Source: Haemophilus sp. C1
GTDB taxonomy: Bacteria; Pseudomonadota; Gammaproteobacteria; Enterobacterales; Pasteurellaceae
Assembly: GCF_001276515.1 (NCBI RefSeq)
Contig: NZ_LDVZ01000005.1
Coordinates: 1-64,000 of the forward strand
Length of the DNA stretch: 64,000 nt
Reading direction: 5' to 3'
This document shows positions 20,797-31,908 of the stretch, piece by piece; positions within the stretch are counted from its first letter, which is position 1, and each line of letters begins with the position of its first letter. Under the pieces are notes generated by a model, which ran no database searches, was not told where the DNA came from, and was given only the letters and a program-made list of their open reading frames with translations. Position numbers and translations under genes: made by a program.

Positions 20797-21671
20797 CTTA
20801 TAATGAATGGCTACTTAAGGCTATTGAAGTCTTAAATCAAATAAATCCGACAGAGAATGGCAAAGTTGATGCGTTAGTGCTATTACAACACGCAACGGGC
20901 AAATCGCGTACGCAAATCCTTGCTTTTGATGATACTGAGATTGATGAAAAAGTGCGGTTAAAATTGACCGCACTTTTAGATCGTCGTCTAAAAGGTGAAC
21001 CTATCGCTTATATTCTTGGTGAAAAAGAATTTTGGTCGTTGTCATTAAATGTTTCAAAAGGCACATTAATTCCTCGTCCAGATACTGAAATTCTCGTAGA
21101 GAAAGTATTACAAGTTGCGTTAGAAAAATTACAAGAAAATCCACCGCACTTTCGTATTCTTGATCTTGGCACAGGTACAGGTGCTATCGCGTTAGCATTA
21201 GCATCGGAGCTTTCCTCTATTTGTCAAAAACGACTAATTTCATTAGAAATAATTGGTGTTGATCTTATACCCGATGTTGTGGCGTTAGCTCAATCTAATG
21301 CAGAAAAAAATAAGTTAAATGTGCAATTTTTGCAGAGTCGTTGGTTTGAAAATATAACAGGGCAGTTTGATCTTATCATCAGCAACCCACCTTATATTGA
21401 TGCTCAAGATGAACATTTGCATCAAGGCGATGTGCGTTTTGAACCACTTTCCGCATTAGTTGCCAATGATGCGGGGTATGCTGATTTACGTCATATAATT
21501 GAATCAGCACCGAGTTATTTGAATTCTAATGGCGCATTATTGCTTGAACACGGATGGCAACAAGGCGAAAAAGTGCGGTCAATTTTCCAAGAAAATCATT
21601 GGGAAATGGTTGAAACCGTGCGTGATTATGGCGACAATGAGCGCGTCACTTTAGGTTTTTGGAAGAAGTAA
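20793..21671 (+). CDS. prmC: peptide chain release factor N5-glutamine methyltransferase
   Basis: 292 residues. Methylates the GGQ glutamine of RF1 and RF2. An N-terminal helical domain is followed by the SAM site ILDLGTGTGAIALALA and the NPPY motif (IISNPPYID). The segment PRPDTEILVE is also diagnostic. An inverted USS pair lies inside the coding sequence (about 20950-20975). Stop and the next start overlap by one base (TAATG). Confidence 0.95.
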   Translation: MTYNEWLLKAIEVLNQINPTENGKVDALVLLQHATGKSRTQILAFDDTEIDEKVRLKLTALLDRRLKGEPIAYILGEKEFWSLSLNVSKGTLIPRPDTEILVEKVLQVALEKLQENPPHFRILDLGTGTGAIALALASELSSICQKRLISLEIIGVDLIPDVVALAQSNAEKNKLNVQFLQSRWFENITGQFDLIISNPPYIDAQDEHLHQGDVRFEPLSALVANDAGYADLRHIIESAPSYLNSNGALLLEHGWQQGEKVRSIFQENHWEMVETVRDYGDNERVTLGFWKK

Positions 21672-22474
21672 TGAAATATTATCGACGTGCGTTATACGAT
21701 CAATTTGTGCATTTTTATAATACCATCTCAGATGATGGCACATCAGAAGCGCAACTTCGGGGAAAAATCGGTGGGCTTGTGCGTCGAGCGCGTAAAGAAA
21801 TTTCGCCTGATTGGCCGAAAGAAGAGCAGATTCATCAGTTACTACAGCTATTTTATGGTGATTGGGGCTTTCATTGCGATCCAGAAGATTATTTTTATGC
21901 TCGCAATTTATATTTGCCTTATGTGTTTCAAAATCGTCAAGGTATGCCAGTGACGCTTGGGGCGATAGTGCTTTATTTAGCTGACGTATTAGATTTACCA
22001 ATTTATCCAGTTAATTTCCCAACACAGCTCATTTTACGTGCCGAAGTAAGAGATGAAGTGGCTTTTATTGATCCTTGGGATGGTACTTATATTTCACAAG
22101 AAAAGTTACAGCAACTTTATGAAGGTGCGTTTGGCTTTGGTATGCAAATTCAACCCGCAGAACTTGATAGAGCCGATCTTTTCTTGCTTTATTCTCGTTT
22201 TGAGCAACTGGCGAAGAATGCACTTATCCGCGAAGAACATAACGACATGGCATACCGTTATATTGAAAATTTATTGATTGGTAATGATGAAGATCCTTAT
22301 CACATCCGTGATCGCGGTTTAGTTTTAGCTCAGATGGGTGCTTACCCTTCGGCATTAAAAGATTTAGAATTTTTTGTGGAACGTTGTCCGGAAGATCCAA
22401 CTGCGGCTTTAATCCGAACTCAACTTTTAGAACTTAAGGGCGAGATTGATAAAGATCCTTTTCCCCTCCATTGA
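21671..22474 (+). CDS. SirB1-family protein (transglutaminase-like plus TPR)
   Basis: 267 residues from MKYYRRALYDQF. The middle holds the SirB1 core: YFYARNLYLPYVFQNRQGMPVTLGAIVLYLAD, FPTQLILRAEV, AFIDPWDGT. The C-terminal part has TPR-like helices (YRYIENLLIGNDEDPYHIRDRGLVLAQMG). The upstream ATG at 21659 lies within prmC. The biochemical role is not established; the position after prmC and before kdsA is conserved in gamma-proteobacteria. Confidence 0.88.
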   Translation: MKYYRRALYDQFVHFYNTISDDGTSEAQLRGKIGGLVRRARKEISPDWPKEEQIHQLLQLFYGDWGFHCDPEDYFYARNLYLPYVFQNRQGMPVTLGAIVLYLADVLDLPIYPVNFPTQLILRAEVRDEVAFIDPWDGTYISQEKLQQLYEGAFGFGMQIQPAELDRADLFLLYSRFEQLAKNALIREEHNDMAYRYIENLLIGNDEDPYHIRDRGLVLAQMGAYPSALKDLEFFVERCPEDPTAALIRTQLLELKGEIDKDPFPLH

Positions 22475-22479
22475 TTTAA

Positions 22480-23343
<864 letters not shown>

Positions 23344-23352
23344 ATTTCATCA

Positions 23353-23380
23353 AAAGTGCGGTTAATTTTGACCGCACTTT
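23353..23380 (+). terminator. USS-pair hairpin after kdsA
   Basis: AAAGTGCGGT and ACCGCACTTT are separated by 8 bp: two inverted uptake signals forming a hairpin. The T tract is short, so it may only attenuate. Confidence 0.5.
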
Positions 23381-23399
23381 GTATATAAAAGGAGAAACA

Positions 23400-24347
23400 A
23401 TGAATATCGTCTTTTTAGATAGTACGGCTATCCCGAAGCATATCTCTATCCCTCGTCCAAGTTTTTCGCATACTTGGACTGAATATGAGCATACTTCTTC
23501 TGCTGAAACGATTGAACGAGCGAAAGATGCTGATATTGTTATTACGAGCAAAGTCATTTTTGATCGAGAAATGTTAAAACAATTACCTAAGTTAAAGCTA
23601 ATTGCGATTACTGCAACCGGTACAAATAATGTTGATCTTGTGGCTGCAGAAGAAATGGGCATCGCTGTTCGTAATGTGACAGGTTATTCCAGCACGACAG
23701 TACCAGAACATGTCATGGGATTAATTTTCGCTTTAAAACATAGTTTAGCTGGTTGGTTACGCGATCAAATGGAAGCAAAATGGTCGGAAAGTAAACAGTT
23801 TTGTTATTTTGATTACCCAATTACAGATGTGTTAGGTTCAACATTAGGTGTAGTTGGTAAAGGTTGCTTAGGGACAGTAGTGGGGCGTTTGGCTAATGCC
23901 GTGGGAATGAAAGTGCTTTATGCTGAACATAAAGACGCCACTGTTTGCCGTGAAGGTTATACACCCTTTGAGGAAGTATTAAAACAAGCGGATATTGTGA
24001 CGTTGCATTGCCCATTAACTGAAACAACAAAGAATTTAATGAATGCAGAAACCTTATCCAAAATGAAAAAAGGTGCATTTTTGATTAATACAGGGCGTGG
24101 GCCTTTGATTGATGAACTTGCATTATTTGATGCGTTAAAAACGGGGTATTTAGGCGGAGCGGCTTTGGATGTAATGGTAAAAGAGCCGCCAGAAAAAGAT
24201 AATCTGTTAATTTTAGCTGCAAAAACTATGCCTAATTTGATTATCACGCCGCATATTGCTTGGGCGAGCGATAGTGCAGTGACAACATTAGTTGGCAAAG
24301 TAATGCAAAATATCGAAGAATTTGTACAACAATTAAATCAAAAATAA
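23400..24347 (+). CDS. D-2-hydroxyacid dehydrogenase (glycerate/hydroxypyruvate type)
   Basis: 315 residues from MNIVFLDSTAIPKH after AAGGAGAAACA. NAD-dependent family: ATGTNNVDLVAAEEMGI, GYSSTTVPEHVMGLIFAL, a nucleotide fold with GVVGKGCLGTVVGRLA (the usual GxGxxG is altered to GKGCLG), catalytic Arg in NTGRGPLIDE, Glu in PPEKDN, and His in IITPHIAW. Substrate cannot be told from sequence; glycerate/hydroxypyruvate is the usual annotation. Its TAA overlaps the lolC ATG. Confidence 0.88.
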   Translation: MNIVFLDSTAIPKHISIPRPSFSHTWTEYEHTSSAETIERAKDADIVITSKVIFDREMLKQLPKLKLIAITATGTNNVDLVAAEEMGIAVRNVTGYSSTTVPEHVMGLIFALKHSLAGWLRDQMEAKWSESKQFCYFDYPITDVLGSTLGVVGKGCLGTVVGRLANAVGMKVLYAEHKDATVCREGYTPFEEVLKQADIVTLHCPLTETTKNLMNAETLSKMKKGAFLINTGRGPLIDELALFDALKTGYLGGAALDVMVKEPPEKDNLLILAAKTMPNLIITPHIAWASDSAVTTLVGKVMQNIEEFVQQLNQK

Positions 24348-25528
24348 TGAATTTTCCTATTTCTCTTTATATTGCGCTACGTTATTGGCGTGCGAAAAGT
24401 GCGGATCGTTTTGGGCGATTAGTGACTAATCTTGCAAGCCTGGGGATTGTGCTAGGTGTGATGGCATTGATCATCGTGCTTTCTGTGATGAATGGATTAG
24501 AAGGTTATCAAAAACAACAGGTGCTATCTTCCATTCCTCACGCGATTGTGAGTGAAGAACAGCCTATTTCTACAGAAAAAACATTAGAAAATTTACCGCA
24601 CTTTGTCCAAAAAGCGGTGCCGATCAATACAACCAATGTGATTTATCAAACGACAAAAGGTGTGAGTGCAGGACAAATTATTGGTATTCAATCATTTTCT
24701 GATGATCCTTTGGTTGAATCTTTTGATCAGACTAAATTTAATGAAATTTTACCGACAGGTGAATTTAAACTGGTTATTGGTGATCAACTTGCACAAAAAC
24801 TGGGCGTGAATATTGGGGATAAAATCCGTTTGATGATTACGGAAAATAGCCAATATACACCATTCGGTCGGGTGCCAATGCAGCGTTTATTTACGGTTAG
24901 CGATATTTATTATGATTATGGCGAAGCATCGGGTTATGAAGCCTTTGCTAATATTACAGATATTGGTCGCTTAATGCGTATTCAACCGCAGCAAGCGCAG
25001 GGCTATCGTTTATTTTTGAATGATCCGTTCCAAATTACAGAGCTCCCACAACATTTCCCAACACAAAAAATCACGGATTGGCGCGTACAAAAAGGTGAGT
25101 TTTTCCAAGCGGTGAGAATGGAAAAAAATATGATGGGATTGCTGATTAGTTTGATCATTGTCGTGGCGATTTCCAATATCGTGACTTCATTAAGTTTGAT
25201 GGTGGTGGATAAACAAGGGGAAATTGCGATTTTGCAAACTCAGGGCTTAACAAAATCTCAAGTGCGTTCAGTGTTTATTTATCAAGGATTACTGGTGGGA
25301 TTTGTTGGCACATTGCTCGGTGCTATTTTGGGTGTTTTAGTTACCTTGAACTTAACGGACATTGTAAGTGCGGTAAATCCACAAGGTGTTTTTTTACCGA
25401 CAGAATTATCCTTTGTTCAAATGATTTTTGTCATTGGATTTTCCTTGTTGCTTTCTTTACTTTCTACACTTTATCCCGCTTATCGAGCAGCGAAAGTAGA
25501 ACCTGCCGCTGCCTTGCGATACGAATAA
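24347..25528 (+). CDS. lolC: lipoprotein-releasing ABC transporter permease LolC
   Basis: 393 residues. One N-terminal transmembrane helix (LVTNLASLGIVLGVMALIIVLSVMNG), a large periplasmic domain with the MlaB-like hook region, then three C-terminal helices and a MacB-type end (LYPAYRAAKVEPAAALRYE). With LolD and LolE it extracts lipoproteins from the inner membrane and hands them to LolA. First gene of lolCDE. Confidence 0.93.
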   Translation: MNFPISLYIALRYWRAKSADRFGRLVTNLASLGIVLGVMALIIVLSVMNGLEGYQKQQVLSSIPHAIVSEEQPISTEKTLENLPHFVQKAVPINTTNVIYQTTKGVSAGQIIGIQSFSDDPLVESFDQTKFNEILPTGEFKLVIGDQLAQKLGVNIGDKIRLMITENSQYTPFGRVPMQRLFTVSDIYYDYGEASGYEAFANITDIGRLMRIQPQQAQGYRLFLNDPFQITELPQHFPTQKITDWRVQKGEFFQAVRMEKNMMGLLISLIIVVAISNIVTSLSLMVVDKQGEIAILQTQGLTKSQVRSVFIYQGLLVGFVGTLLGAILGVLVTLNLTDIVSAVNPQGVFLPTELSFVQMIFVIGFSLLLSLLSTLYPAYRAAKVEPAAALRYE

Positions 25529-25578
25529 GTTTTTAATGAGATTATCTGCCGCTAAAGCGCGGTTAAAACGAGTAAAAA

Positions 25579-26262
25579 ATGAATAACTATTTATTAAAAT
25601 GCGAAAACATCAATAAATTTTATCAAGAAGGTGAAAATCAAACGCAAGTATTAAAAGGCGTTTCTTTTTCTATGGAACCTGCAGAGTTGGTTGCGATTGT
25701 GGGAAGTTCAGGTTCAGGGAAAAGTACTTTATTGCATACTTTAGGGGGACTTGATCAGCCAAGTAGTGGGGAAGTGTTTATTAATGGACAATCCTTGCAA
25801 AAAGCATCGGCTAATGAATTAGCTGCTTTGCGTAATCGTTATTTAGGATTCGTGTATCAATTCCATCATTTAATGGCGGATTTTACCGCACTTGAAAATG
25901 TGATGATGCCGATGTTGATTGGTCATCAAAATAAAACAGAAGCGAAAGATCGTGCTGAAAAAATGCTAAGTGCGGTGGGATTAAGTCATAGAATGACGCA
26001 TCGTCCTTCTGCGCTTTCTGGTGGGGAACGTCAGCGTGTGGCGATTGCGCGGGCTTTAGTGAATGATCCATCATTAGTTTTAGCGGATGAGCCCACAGGG
26101 AATCTCGATCACAAGACCACAGAAAGCATTTTTGAACTCATTCAACAACTTAATCAAGAGCAAAATATCGCTTTTTTATTAGTCACTCACGATATGGGGC
26201 TTGCTGAAAAATTATCACGCCGTTTAGTGATGCAAGATGGCATTTTGAAGGAAGGTGCATAA
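25579..26262 (+). CDS. lolD: lipoprotein-releasing ABC ATPase LolD
   Basis: 227 residues. Walker [10 protein letters not shown], the LolD-characteristic [18 protein letters not shown], signature [15 protein letters not shown], Walker [13 protein letters not shown]. It is separated from lolC by 50 bp holding a degenerate USS, and touches lolE by one base. Confidence 0.96.
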   Translation: MNNYLLKCENINKFYQEGENQTQVLKGVSFSMEPAELVAIVGSSGSGKSTLLHTLGGLDQPSSGEVFINGQSLQKASANELAALRNRYLGFVYQFHHLMADFTALENVMMPMLIGHQNKTEAKDRAEKMLSAVGLSHRMTHRPSALSGGERQRVAIARALVNDPSLVLADEPTGNLDHKTTESIFELIQQLNQEQNIAFLLVTHDMGLAEKLSRRLVMQDGILKEGA

Positions 26263-27512
26263 TGAATACGCCTTTTTTCATTAGTTGGCGTTATCAACGT
26301 GGCAAGCAGAAAAATCCTTTGGTTACATTAATTGCAAAATTTTCTGCAATTGGCATTGCGTTGGGTGTTGCAGTTTTAATTGTTGGCTTAAGTGCGATGA
26401 ATGGTTTTGAGCGTGAGCTTAACCAAAGAATTCTTGCAGTGGTTCCCCATGCAGAAATTTTATCAGCGCCCAATACGACGGATCCAGCCATTCACCATTG
26501 GCAAAATTTGGAAAAACGCTTACAACAAAATGGCCAAATTAAAGGTATTTCCCCTTTTGTTAGTTTTACTGCATTGGTAGAAAATGGCTCAAAACTGAAA
26601 GTAGTTCAGGTGAAGGGCATTGAAAAACAAGCAGAAGATCGTGTGAGCTCTCTTGGTAATTTCGTACAAGAGCAAGGTTGGGATAAATTTGGTAAAGAAG
26701 GTGGATTAGTCCTGGGATCAGGTATTGCTAGAGAACTCGATGTAAAATCGGGTGATTGGGTTACCTTACTTATTTCTCAGCAAAACGGCGATGAACAACT
26801 TGCTCAACCCACTCGTGAACGCGTGCAAGTTACTGCAATTTTACGTTTAGATGGGCAACTTGATTACAGTTATGCCTTATTGCCGCTTGCTCAAGCACAA
26901 GAATTTTTAACTTATAAACCTGATCAAATAACAGGTGTTGAATTGAAATTAGATGATCCTTTTTCTGTGAAAAATCTGGATTTATCTATGCTTAACGACT
27001 ATCCTCAGATGCTTTATATTCAAAACTGGATTGGTAAATTTGGTTATATGTATCGCGATATTCAACTTATTCGAACAGTGATGTACATCGCTATGGTGCT
27101 CGTGATTGGGGTGGCATGTTTTAATATTGTTTCTACGCTGATTATGGCGGTGAAAGATAAGCAGGGCGATATTGCCATTATGCGCACGCTTGGGACGAAT
27201 AATGCTTTCATTAAACGTATTTTTATTTGGTATGGCTTACAGGCAGGAATGAAAGGTTGCTTAATTGGTATTGTGTTAGGTATTATACTTGCATTAAATC
27301 TTACAACTTTTATTCAAGGCATTGAGTGGGTTATTGGCAAGAAATTATTATCAGGCGATGTGTATTTTGTCGATTTTTTGCCAAGCGAGTTACATTGGTT
27401 GGATGTTTTGATGGTTTTAGTTGCAGCACTTGCATTGAGTTTAATTGCTAGTCTTTATCCAGCAAGTAGGGCCGCTAAATTACAACCAGCCCAAGTATTA
27501 AGTAGCCATTAA
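26262..27512 (+). CDS. lolE: lipoprotein-releasing ABC transporter permease LolE
   Basis: 416 residues, same layout as LolC: helix at about 22-47 (LIAKFSAIGIALGVAVLIVGLSAMNGFE), periplasmic domain, three helices near the end, and terminal LYPASRAAKLQPAQVLSSH. The LolE-type longer C-terminal loop (VIGKKLLSGDVYFVDFLPSEL) separates it from LolC. Last gene of the operon. Confidence 0.93.
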   Translation: MNTPFFISWRYQRGKQKNPLVTLIAKFSAIGIALGVAVLIVGLSAMNGFERELNQRILAVVPHAEILSAPNTTDPAIHHWQNLEKRLQQNGQIKGISPFVSFTALVENGSKLKVVQVKGIEKQAEDRVSSLGNFVQEQGWDKFGKEGGLVLGSGIARELDVKSGDWVTLLISQQNGDEQLAQPTRERVQVTAILRLDGQLDYSYALLPLAQAQEFLTYKPDQITGVELKLDDPFSVKNLDLSMLNDYPQMLYIQNWIGKFGYMYRDIQLIRTVMYIAMVLVIGVACFNIVSTLIMAVKDKQGDIAIMRTLGTNNAFIKRIFIWYGLQAGMKGCLIGIVLGIILALNLTTFIQGIEWVIGKKLLSGDVYFVDFLPSELHWLDVLMVLVAALALSLIASLYPASRAAKLQPAQVLSSH

Positions 27513-27520
27513 TTTTGTGA

Positions 27521-27548
27521 ATACCGCATGAAAGTGCGGTATTTTTTA
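27521..27548 (+). terminator. terminator of lolCDE
   Basis: ATACCGCA/TGCGGTAT stem followed by TTTTTTATT; one arm is a USS core. Confidence 0.75.
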
Positions 27549-27651
27549 TTGGGGGATGAAGTAAGAGTGAAGTGGGCATAAGCCCACGAGGTTTTTGCTT
27601 GGTATTTAATCTAATATAATCTGTAAAAGCAAAGAGCAATCTAACAATTCA

Positions 27652-30600
27652 CTATAAATAACTTAAATCCCCCGCAATCTCTTCCGCTTGTTTAATCACA
27701 TAAGTTACGGCTTCTTCCTGTTTATCAGGCGGATATTTATATTTTTGTAAGGCACGTCGAACGAGTAATCTAATTCTTGCCCGCACCGCTTCTTTGTGTT
27801 GCCAATCAATACTAACTGAGCAGCGTAAAATATCTGTAATTTCTTTAGCGAGTTTAGAAAGCACTTCATCGTTCATCAACTCTTTTGCACTCTCGTTTTG
27901 AGAAAGTGCATCGTAAAATGCTAATTCTGCCGTGCTTAAACCGAGTTTTTCTCCCCGCGATAAGCGTTCGGAGAAATCCCGCCCCATCTGCACAAGTGCA
28001 TCAAGAATTTCCACCACGCTTAAATTGTGATTGTGATATTGCGTAAGAGCCTCTTGCAAACGTTGCTCAAAATCTTTTTGTGCGGTGAGGTTACGGCTCG
28101 CTTTGGCTTTAATTTCCTGCTTCAAATAACGCTCCATCGCTAACACCCACAGGCTTTTGGTCTCGCTGTTTTTGATCGCTTGCAAAAATTCGTCGGAAAG
28201 CAAATTAATCTGCGTTTGTTCTTTGCCCAACAAATCAAATAAATCAATGGTACCTTCAGATACAATACTTTGATTGATTAAGGCTTTAAGCTGAATTAAG
28301 CGTTCCGTTGTCCCCTTTCCGTTTTGTTCACGTTTGGCAAGCACAGCACGTACAGCATCATAAAAAGCCACTTCTTGACTATATGGTTCGATTTCAGGTA
28401 ATGCCCCACATAAAGCGTAACCTTTTTTCAAGCTTCCTGCCGTTTTCAAAAAGGCTTTTTTGCGTGGCTCAATATCGTCTGCATTGTGCCAATGTTGATC
28501 GTGTGCTTTGCCTTCGTTAGGCAGTTGGTCGAGCGTAGCAATATGGTTTGCCGCTGTCGTAATGGCTTTTAGCAATAATGCAGGTTCTTGTTCAGAAATT
28601 GCCATCCGAACATCAAATGCTTCTCCTTCAATTGGTGTCGCAAACAAAGTTCGGATAAATTCAAGCTGTTCTTTCATTTTAAAGAACACGCTTTGCACAT
28701 CTTCCGCTAATTGCCCTTTGCCGGTAGAGTTGGTGTATTGTTGTGTGGCTGCTCGTAATTCTTCTGCCAAACCAACATAATCCACGATAAGTCCACCGTT
28801 TTCGCGACTTTTGTTAGCGAATACACGGTTTACTCGTGCGATGGCTTGCATTAGGTTATGTCCCTTCATTGGCTTATCAAGATACATAGTGTTACAGCAC
28901 GGTGCATCAAAGCCTGTCAGCCACATATCACGCACAATTACTACTTTCAGCGGAGCGGTAGGATCTTTAAAACGGCGTTCTAATGTTTGCTTTTCCTGCT
29001 TACTGTAAATATGTTTTTGCATTTCAGGCGTATCGCTTGCCGAACCTGTCATCACAATTTTAATCGCACCCTCATTGATATTATCCGAATGCCATTCAGG
29101 GTGCAGAGCGATGATCTGATTATACAAATCTACGCAAATTTGACGGCTAGAAACGACTATCATCGCCTTGCCGTCTTGTTGCTGATTGCGTTTTGCAAAA
29201 TGTTGCACAAAATCGACCGCTAAATCGTGCAATCGTGCTTCCGAACCAAGCAATTTTTCTCGCAAGCGTAATTTCAGGTTTGCTTCGCCTTCCAGCAGTT
29301 CATCAATTTCTGCAAATAATTCATCGTGATTAGCATTCTCCGCCAGCTTGATTTGGCGAGCTTCGTAAATAATCGGCACGGTTGCACCGTCTTCCACCGC
29401 ATCTTGCAAATCGTAAATAGATACATACTGACCGAAAACATCTTGTGTATCGCGATCTTCAAGGCTAATTGGCGTACCCGTGAAGCCAATAAACGAAGCA
29501 TTAGGTAGTGCATCACGCAAATGGCGAGCATAACCTGCTTGGAATTTGCCGTTATGCAATTTTTGTGTAAAACCGTATTGACTGCGGTGTGCTTCATCGC
29601 TGATTACAATAATATTGCTGCGTTCATTTAACACAGGGAAGCGACTTTCTTCCTCGTTTAAGGCGAATTTTTGAATGGTAGTAAAAAACACGCCACCGAC
29701 TTCATTTTGTGCGAGCAGTTGGCGTAGTTGTTCTCGGTCTTCTACTTGTTGCGGCGTTTGTTTGACTAAATCTTTGCCTGAAGAAAAGGTTTGGAAAAGC
29801 TGACCGTCCAAATCGTTGCGGTCGGTAACTACCACAATCGTTGGATTTTTTAATTCAGGCTGTGTAAGCAATTTGCCAGCATAAAACAGCATGGAAATGG
29901 ATTTCCCCGAACCCTGCGTGTGCCACATCACGCCAATGCGTTTATCGCCTTGCTCGCTTGTGGCAAAAATCGTGGATTCTACCGTTTCATTCATACCGTA
30001 ATACTGATGATACGCCGCGATTTTCTTGATTAACGCTCCATTAGAACCGTGTTCAAACAGCACAAAATAACGTACATAATCCAGCAGTTTTTGCGGTGTC
30101 ATCAAGCCGTTTAACAGATTTTGCAATTCATCGCCAAAATCCAACCGCTTACTTTTTGCCTTTTCGTCCACGACTTTCCAAGGTGTAAAGCGTTGGAAAT
30201 CTGCTGAAAGCGAACCTAAACGGGCGGCAATGCCGTCTGAAATAATCAGGGTTTGGTTGTAAACAAACAGCTCGGCAATCTCATCTTTATAGGTTTCAAA
30301 CTGATTAAACGCCTGCAACAAATCCGCCGATTCACGCAACGGATTTTTGAGCTCAAATACAACTAAGGGCAGACCATTTACAAATCCGATAATATCAGGA
30401 ATCCGCTTGCCCCCTTTACGGCTGCGGATTTCCAGCTGATTGACGGCAACAAAACGGTTGTTTCCCTAATGCTCGAAATCTACCAAACGCACCATCTCGA
30501 TTTTTTGCTCACCGTTTTGCGTATATTCCACCCGCACGCCATCACGCAACAGTTTATAAAATGCCTGATTACGCACCACTAAATCGCCAATATCACTTTT

Positions 30601-30819
30601 CGTCGCCGATTTGACCACAGAATCCACCGCACTTTCAGGCAGCTGCGGGTTGAGTTTACGCACCGCCTCACGCAGTTGTTCAATAAAGATTACACCGCCC
30701 AAATCGCCACGGGCAAACTCGCCTTCATGAACAGGCAAGTCTTTACCATAGCGATATTCCCAACCGAGGGATTGCAGGCGTTGAAGGGTAAGTTGTTCGA
30801 TGTCGTTTTCGTTGAGCAT
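27652..30819 (-). pseudogene. hsdR: type I restriction endonuclease subunit HsdR, interrupted by an in-frame TAG
   Basis: The locus reads in one frame for about 1055 codons but has TAG at 30466-30468 after VDFEH. The protein then resumes GNNRFVAVNQLEIRSR without frame change. The N-terminal piece has 117 residues and begins MLNENDIEQLTLQRLQSLGWEY. After the stop come the PD-(D/E)xK nuclease part (PDIIGF...VVFELKNPL) and the DEAD helicase motifs MWHTQGSGKSISMLFY, ISDEAHRSQ, and GFTGTPI. A C-terminal helical domain follows. Motor and nuclease motifs are intact, so a single CAG-to-TAG-like change may be all that blocks it. The second ATG (30339) lies after the nuclease motif and would not yield a working enzyme. 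Confidence 0.85.
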
Positions 30820-30886
30820 AAAGTGTTCCTTTTGTGTATTTGCTGTCTTTGGGGAGCTTATGGATTAATTTCTTCGTTTATTGATA

Positions 30887-31054
30887 CTGCCAAATCTACC
30901 CCTCTTTGCTAAAGAGGGGGAATGGTATTGAGCGTAGTTTTAGTTTAGGTGTTTTTCATTGGAAAAATTTTCTGTTAATCCGACCGCTTGCAGCTAACAA
31001 ACCTCCCAAATAGTCCCCCTCTTTAGCAAAGAGGGGATAGGGGAGATTTGGCAG
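30887..31054. repeat. 168-bp MITE-like inverted repeat
   Basis: Both ends begin CTGCCAAATCT and each arm continues into its own hairpin CCCCTCTTT-loop-AAAGAGGGG (loops GCT and AGC). The two arms are reverse complements apart from about 7 extra bases (ATAGGGG) in the right arm. The middle is noncoding. It fills the gap between hsdR and the FRG gene. This resembles a miniature inverted-repeat element with no transposase. Confidence 0.7.
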
Positions 31055-31062
31055 AAGTGAAA

Positions 31063-31908
31063 TTAACCTCTTGGATAAGATTTCGCTCTTTCTATATCTT
31101 TCTTCAATCTCTCATTGGCTTCTAAAATTGCCCCTTGAATATCAGGATAAATTGTTTCAAATTTAATTCCGATATGTTTTAGATAAGCAAGAATTTCATC
31201 TCTCAATGTATTAGCAATATAGAATTTCGTACTGCATAAAACCTTTTCTAGGTGATCTTTTTCAGTACGCATTGCATTCTCTAATGTTGCAATGCCTTTT
31301 TGAGTGATAAATAAACCTTGTTGAGCAGATATTCTTCCTATTGGATCAGCATACGGGACAAAGCATTCAGAAACATAAAGTTTGCCTTTGTCGAATAAAT
31401 CCATATTAGTTCGATAAATTGCTCGATATTTCACTTTTTTCTCTTTTTCAAAAGCAAAGAATAAGGCTACATAGAGGTTAGTCGTCCAATCCAACAATGG
31501 TGTTTTTAATCCTAAATGTTGTCCAACAGCCCATAACTCATTGATGTATTCAGTTTCTTGCGTTTTTTGTAGTAATGATTGTTCTGCTAATTTCCCTCTG
31601 GCAAGTTGTCTAAAATTTTCATAATGAGAGTATGGATCAACGCATTTCCCTTTTGTTTCTCGCTGGAATGTGCTTTCTAATTTCCAATTTGAATCTGATT
31701 GACCACGATAAATAAAGCCTTGATATTTTTTCTCATTCAAAAGAATTTCTTTCAAAAGGTATTCAAATTGTTTAAGTGTTTTAACTTTAATGCATTGATA
31801 ATAACCAACAAGACCATCATCAAATATCTCAAGTTGAAAATTTTGATCTGATAACGGCTTTTTTCTATTGATGAAGTGCATTTCCTTTAGATTTGTTAAT
31901 TTAGACAT
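31063..31908 (-). CDS. FRG-domain protein within the type I R-M operon
   Basis: 281 residues from MSKLTNLKEM, preceded by GGAG; the ATG overlaps the hsdS stop by 8 bp. The FRG domain is clear: FIYRGQSDSNWKLESTFQR (Phe, Arg and Gly of the name) near residue 65, then QHLGLKTPLLDWTTNLYVALFFAFE near residue 135. FRG proteins are of unknown activity but recur in defence loci. Its placement between hsdS and hsdR, with an overlapping start, suggests it is part of the R-M operon. Whether it is an accessory effector is inference. Confidence 0.82.
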   Translation of the reverse strand: MSKLTNLKEMHFINRKKPLSDQNFQLEIFDDGLVGYYQCIKVKTLKQFEYLLKEILLNEKKYQGFIYRGQSDSNWKLESTFQRETKGKCVDPYSHYENFRQLARGKLAEQSLLQKTQETEYINELWAVGQHLGLKTPLLDWTTNLYVALFFAFEKEKKVKYRAIYRTNMDLFDKGKLYVSECFVPYADPIGRISAQQGLFITQKGIATLENAMRTEKDHLEKVLCSTKFYIANTLRDEILAYLKHIGIKFETIYPDIQGAILEANERLKKDIERAKSYPRG

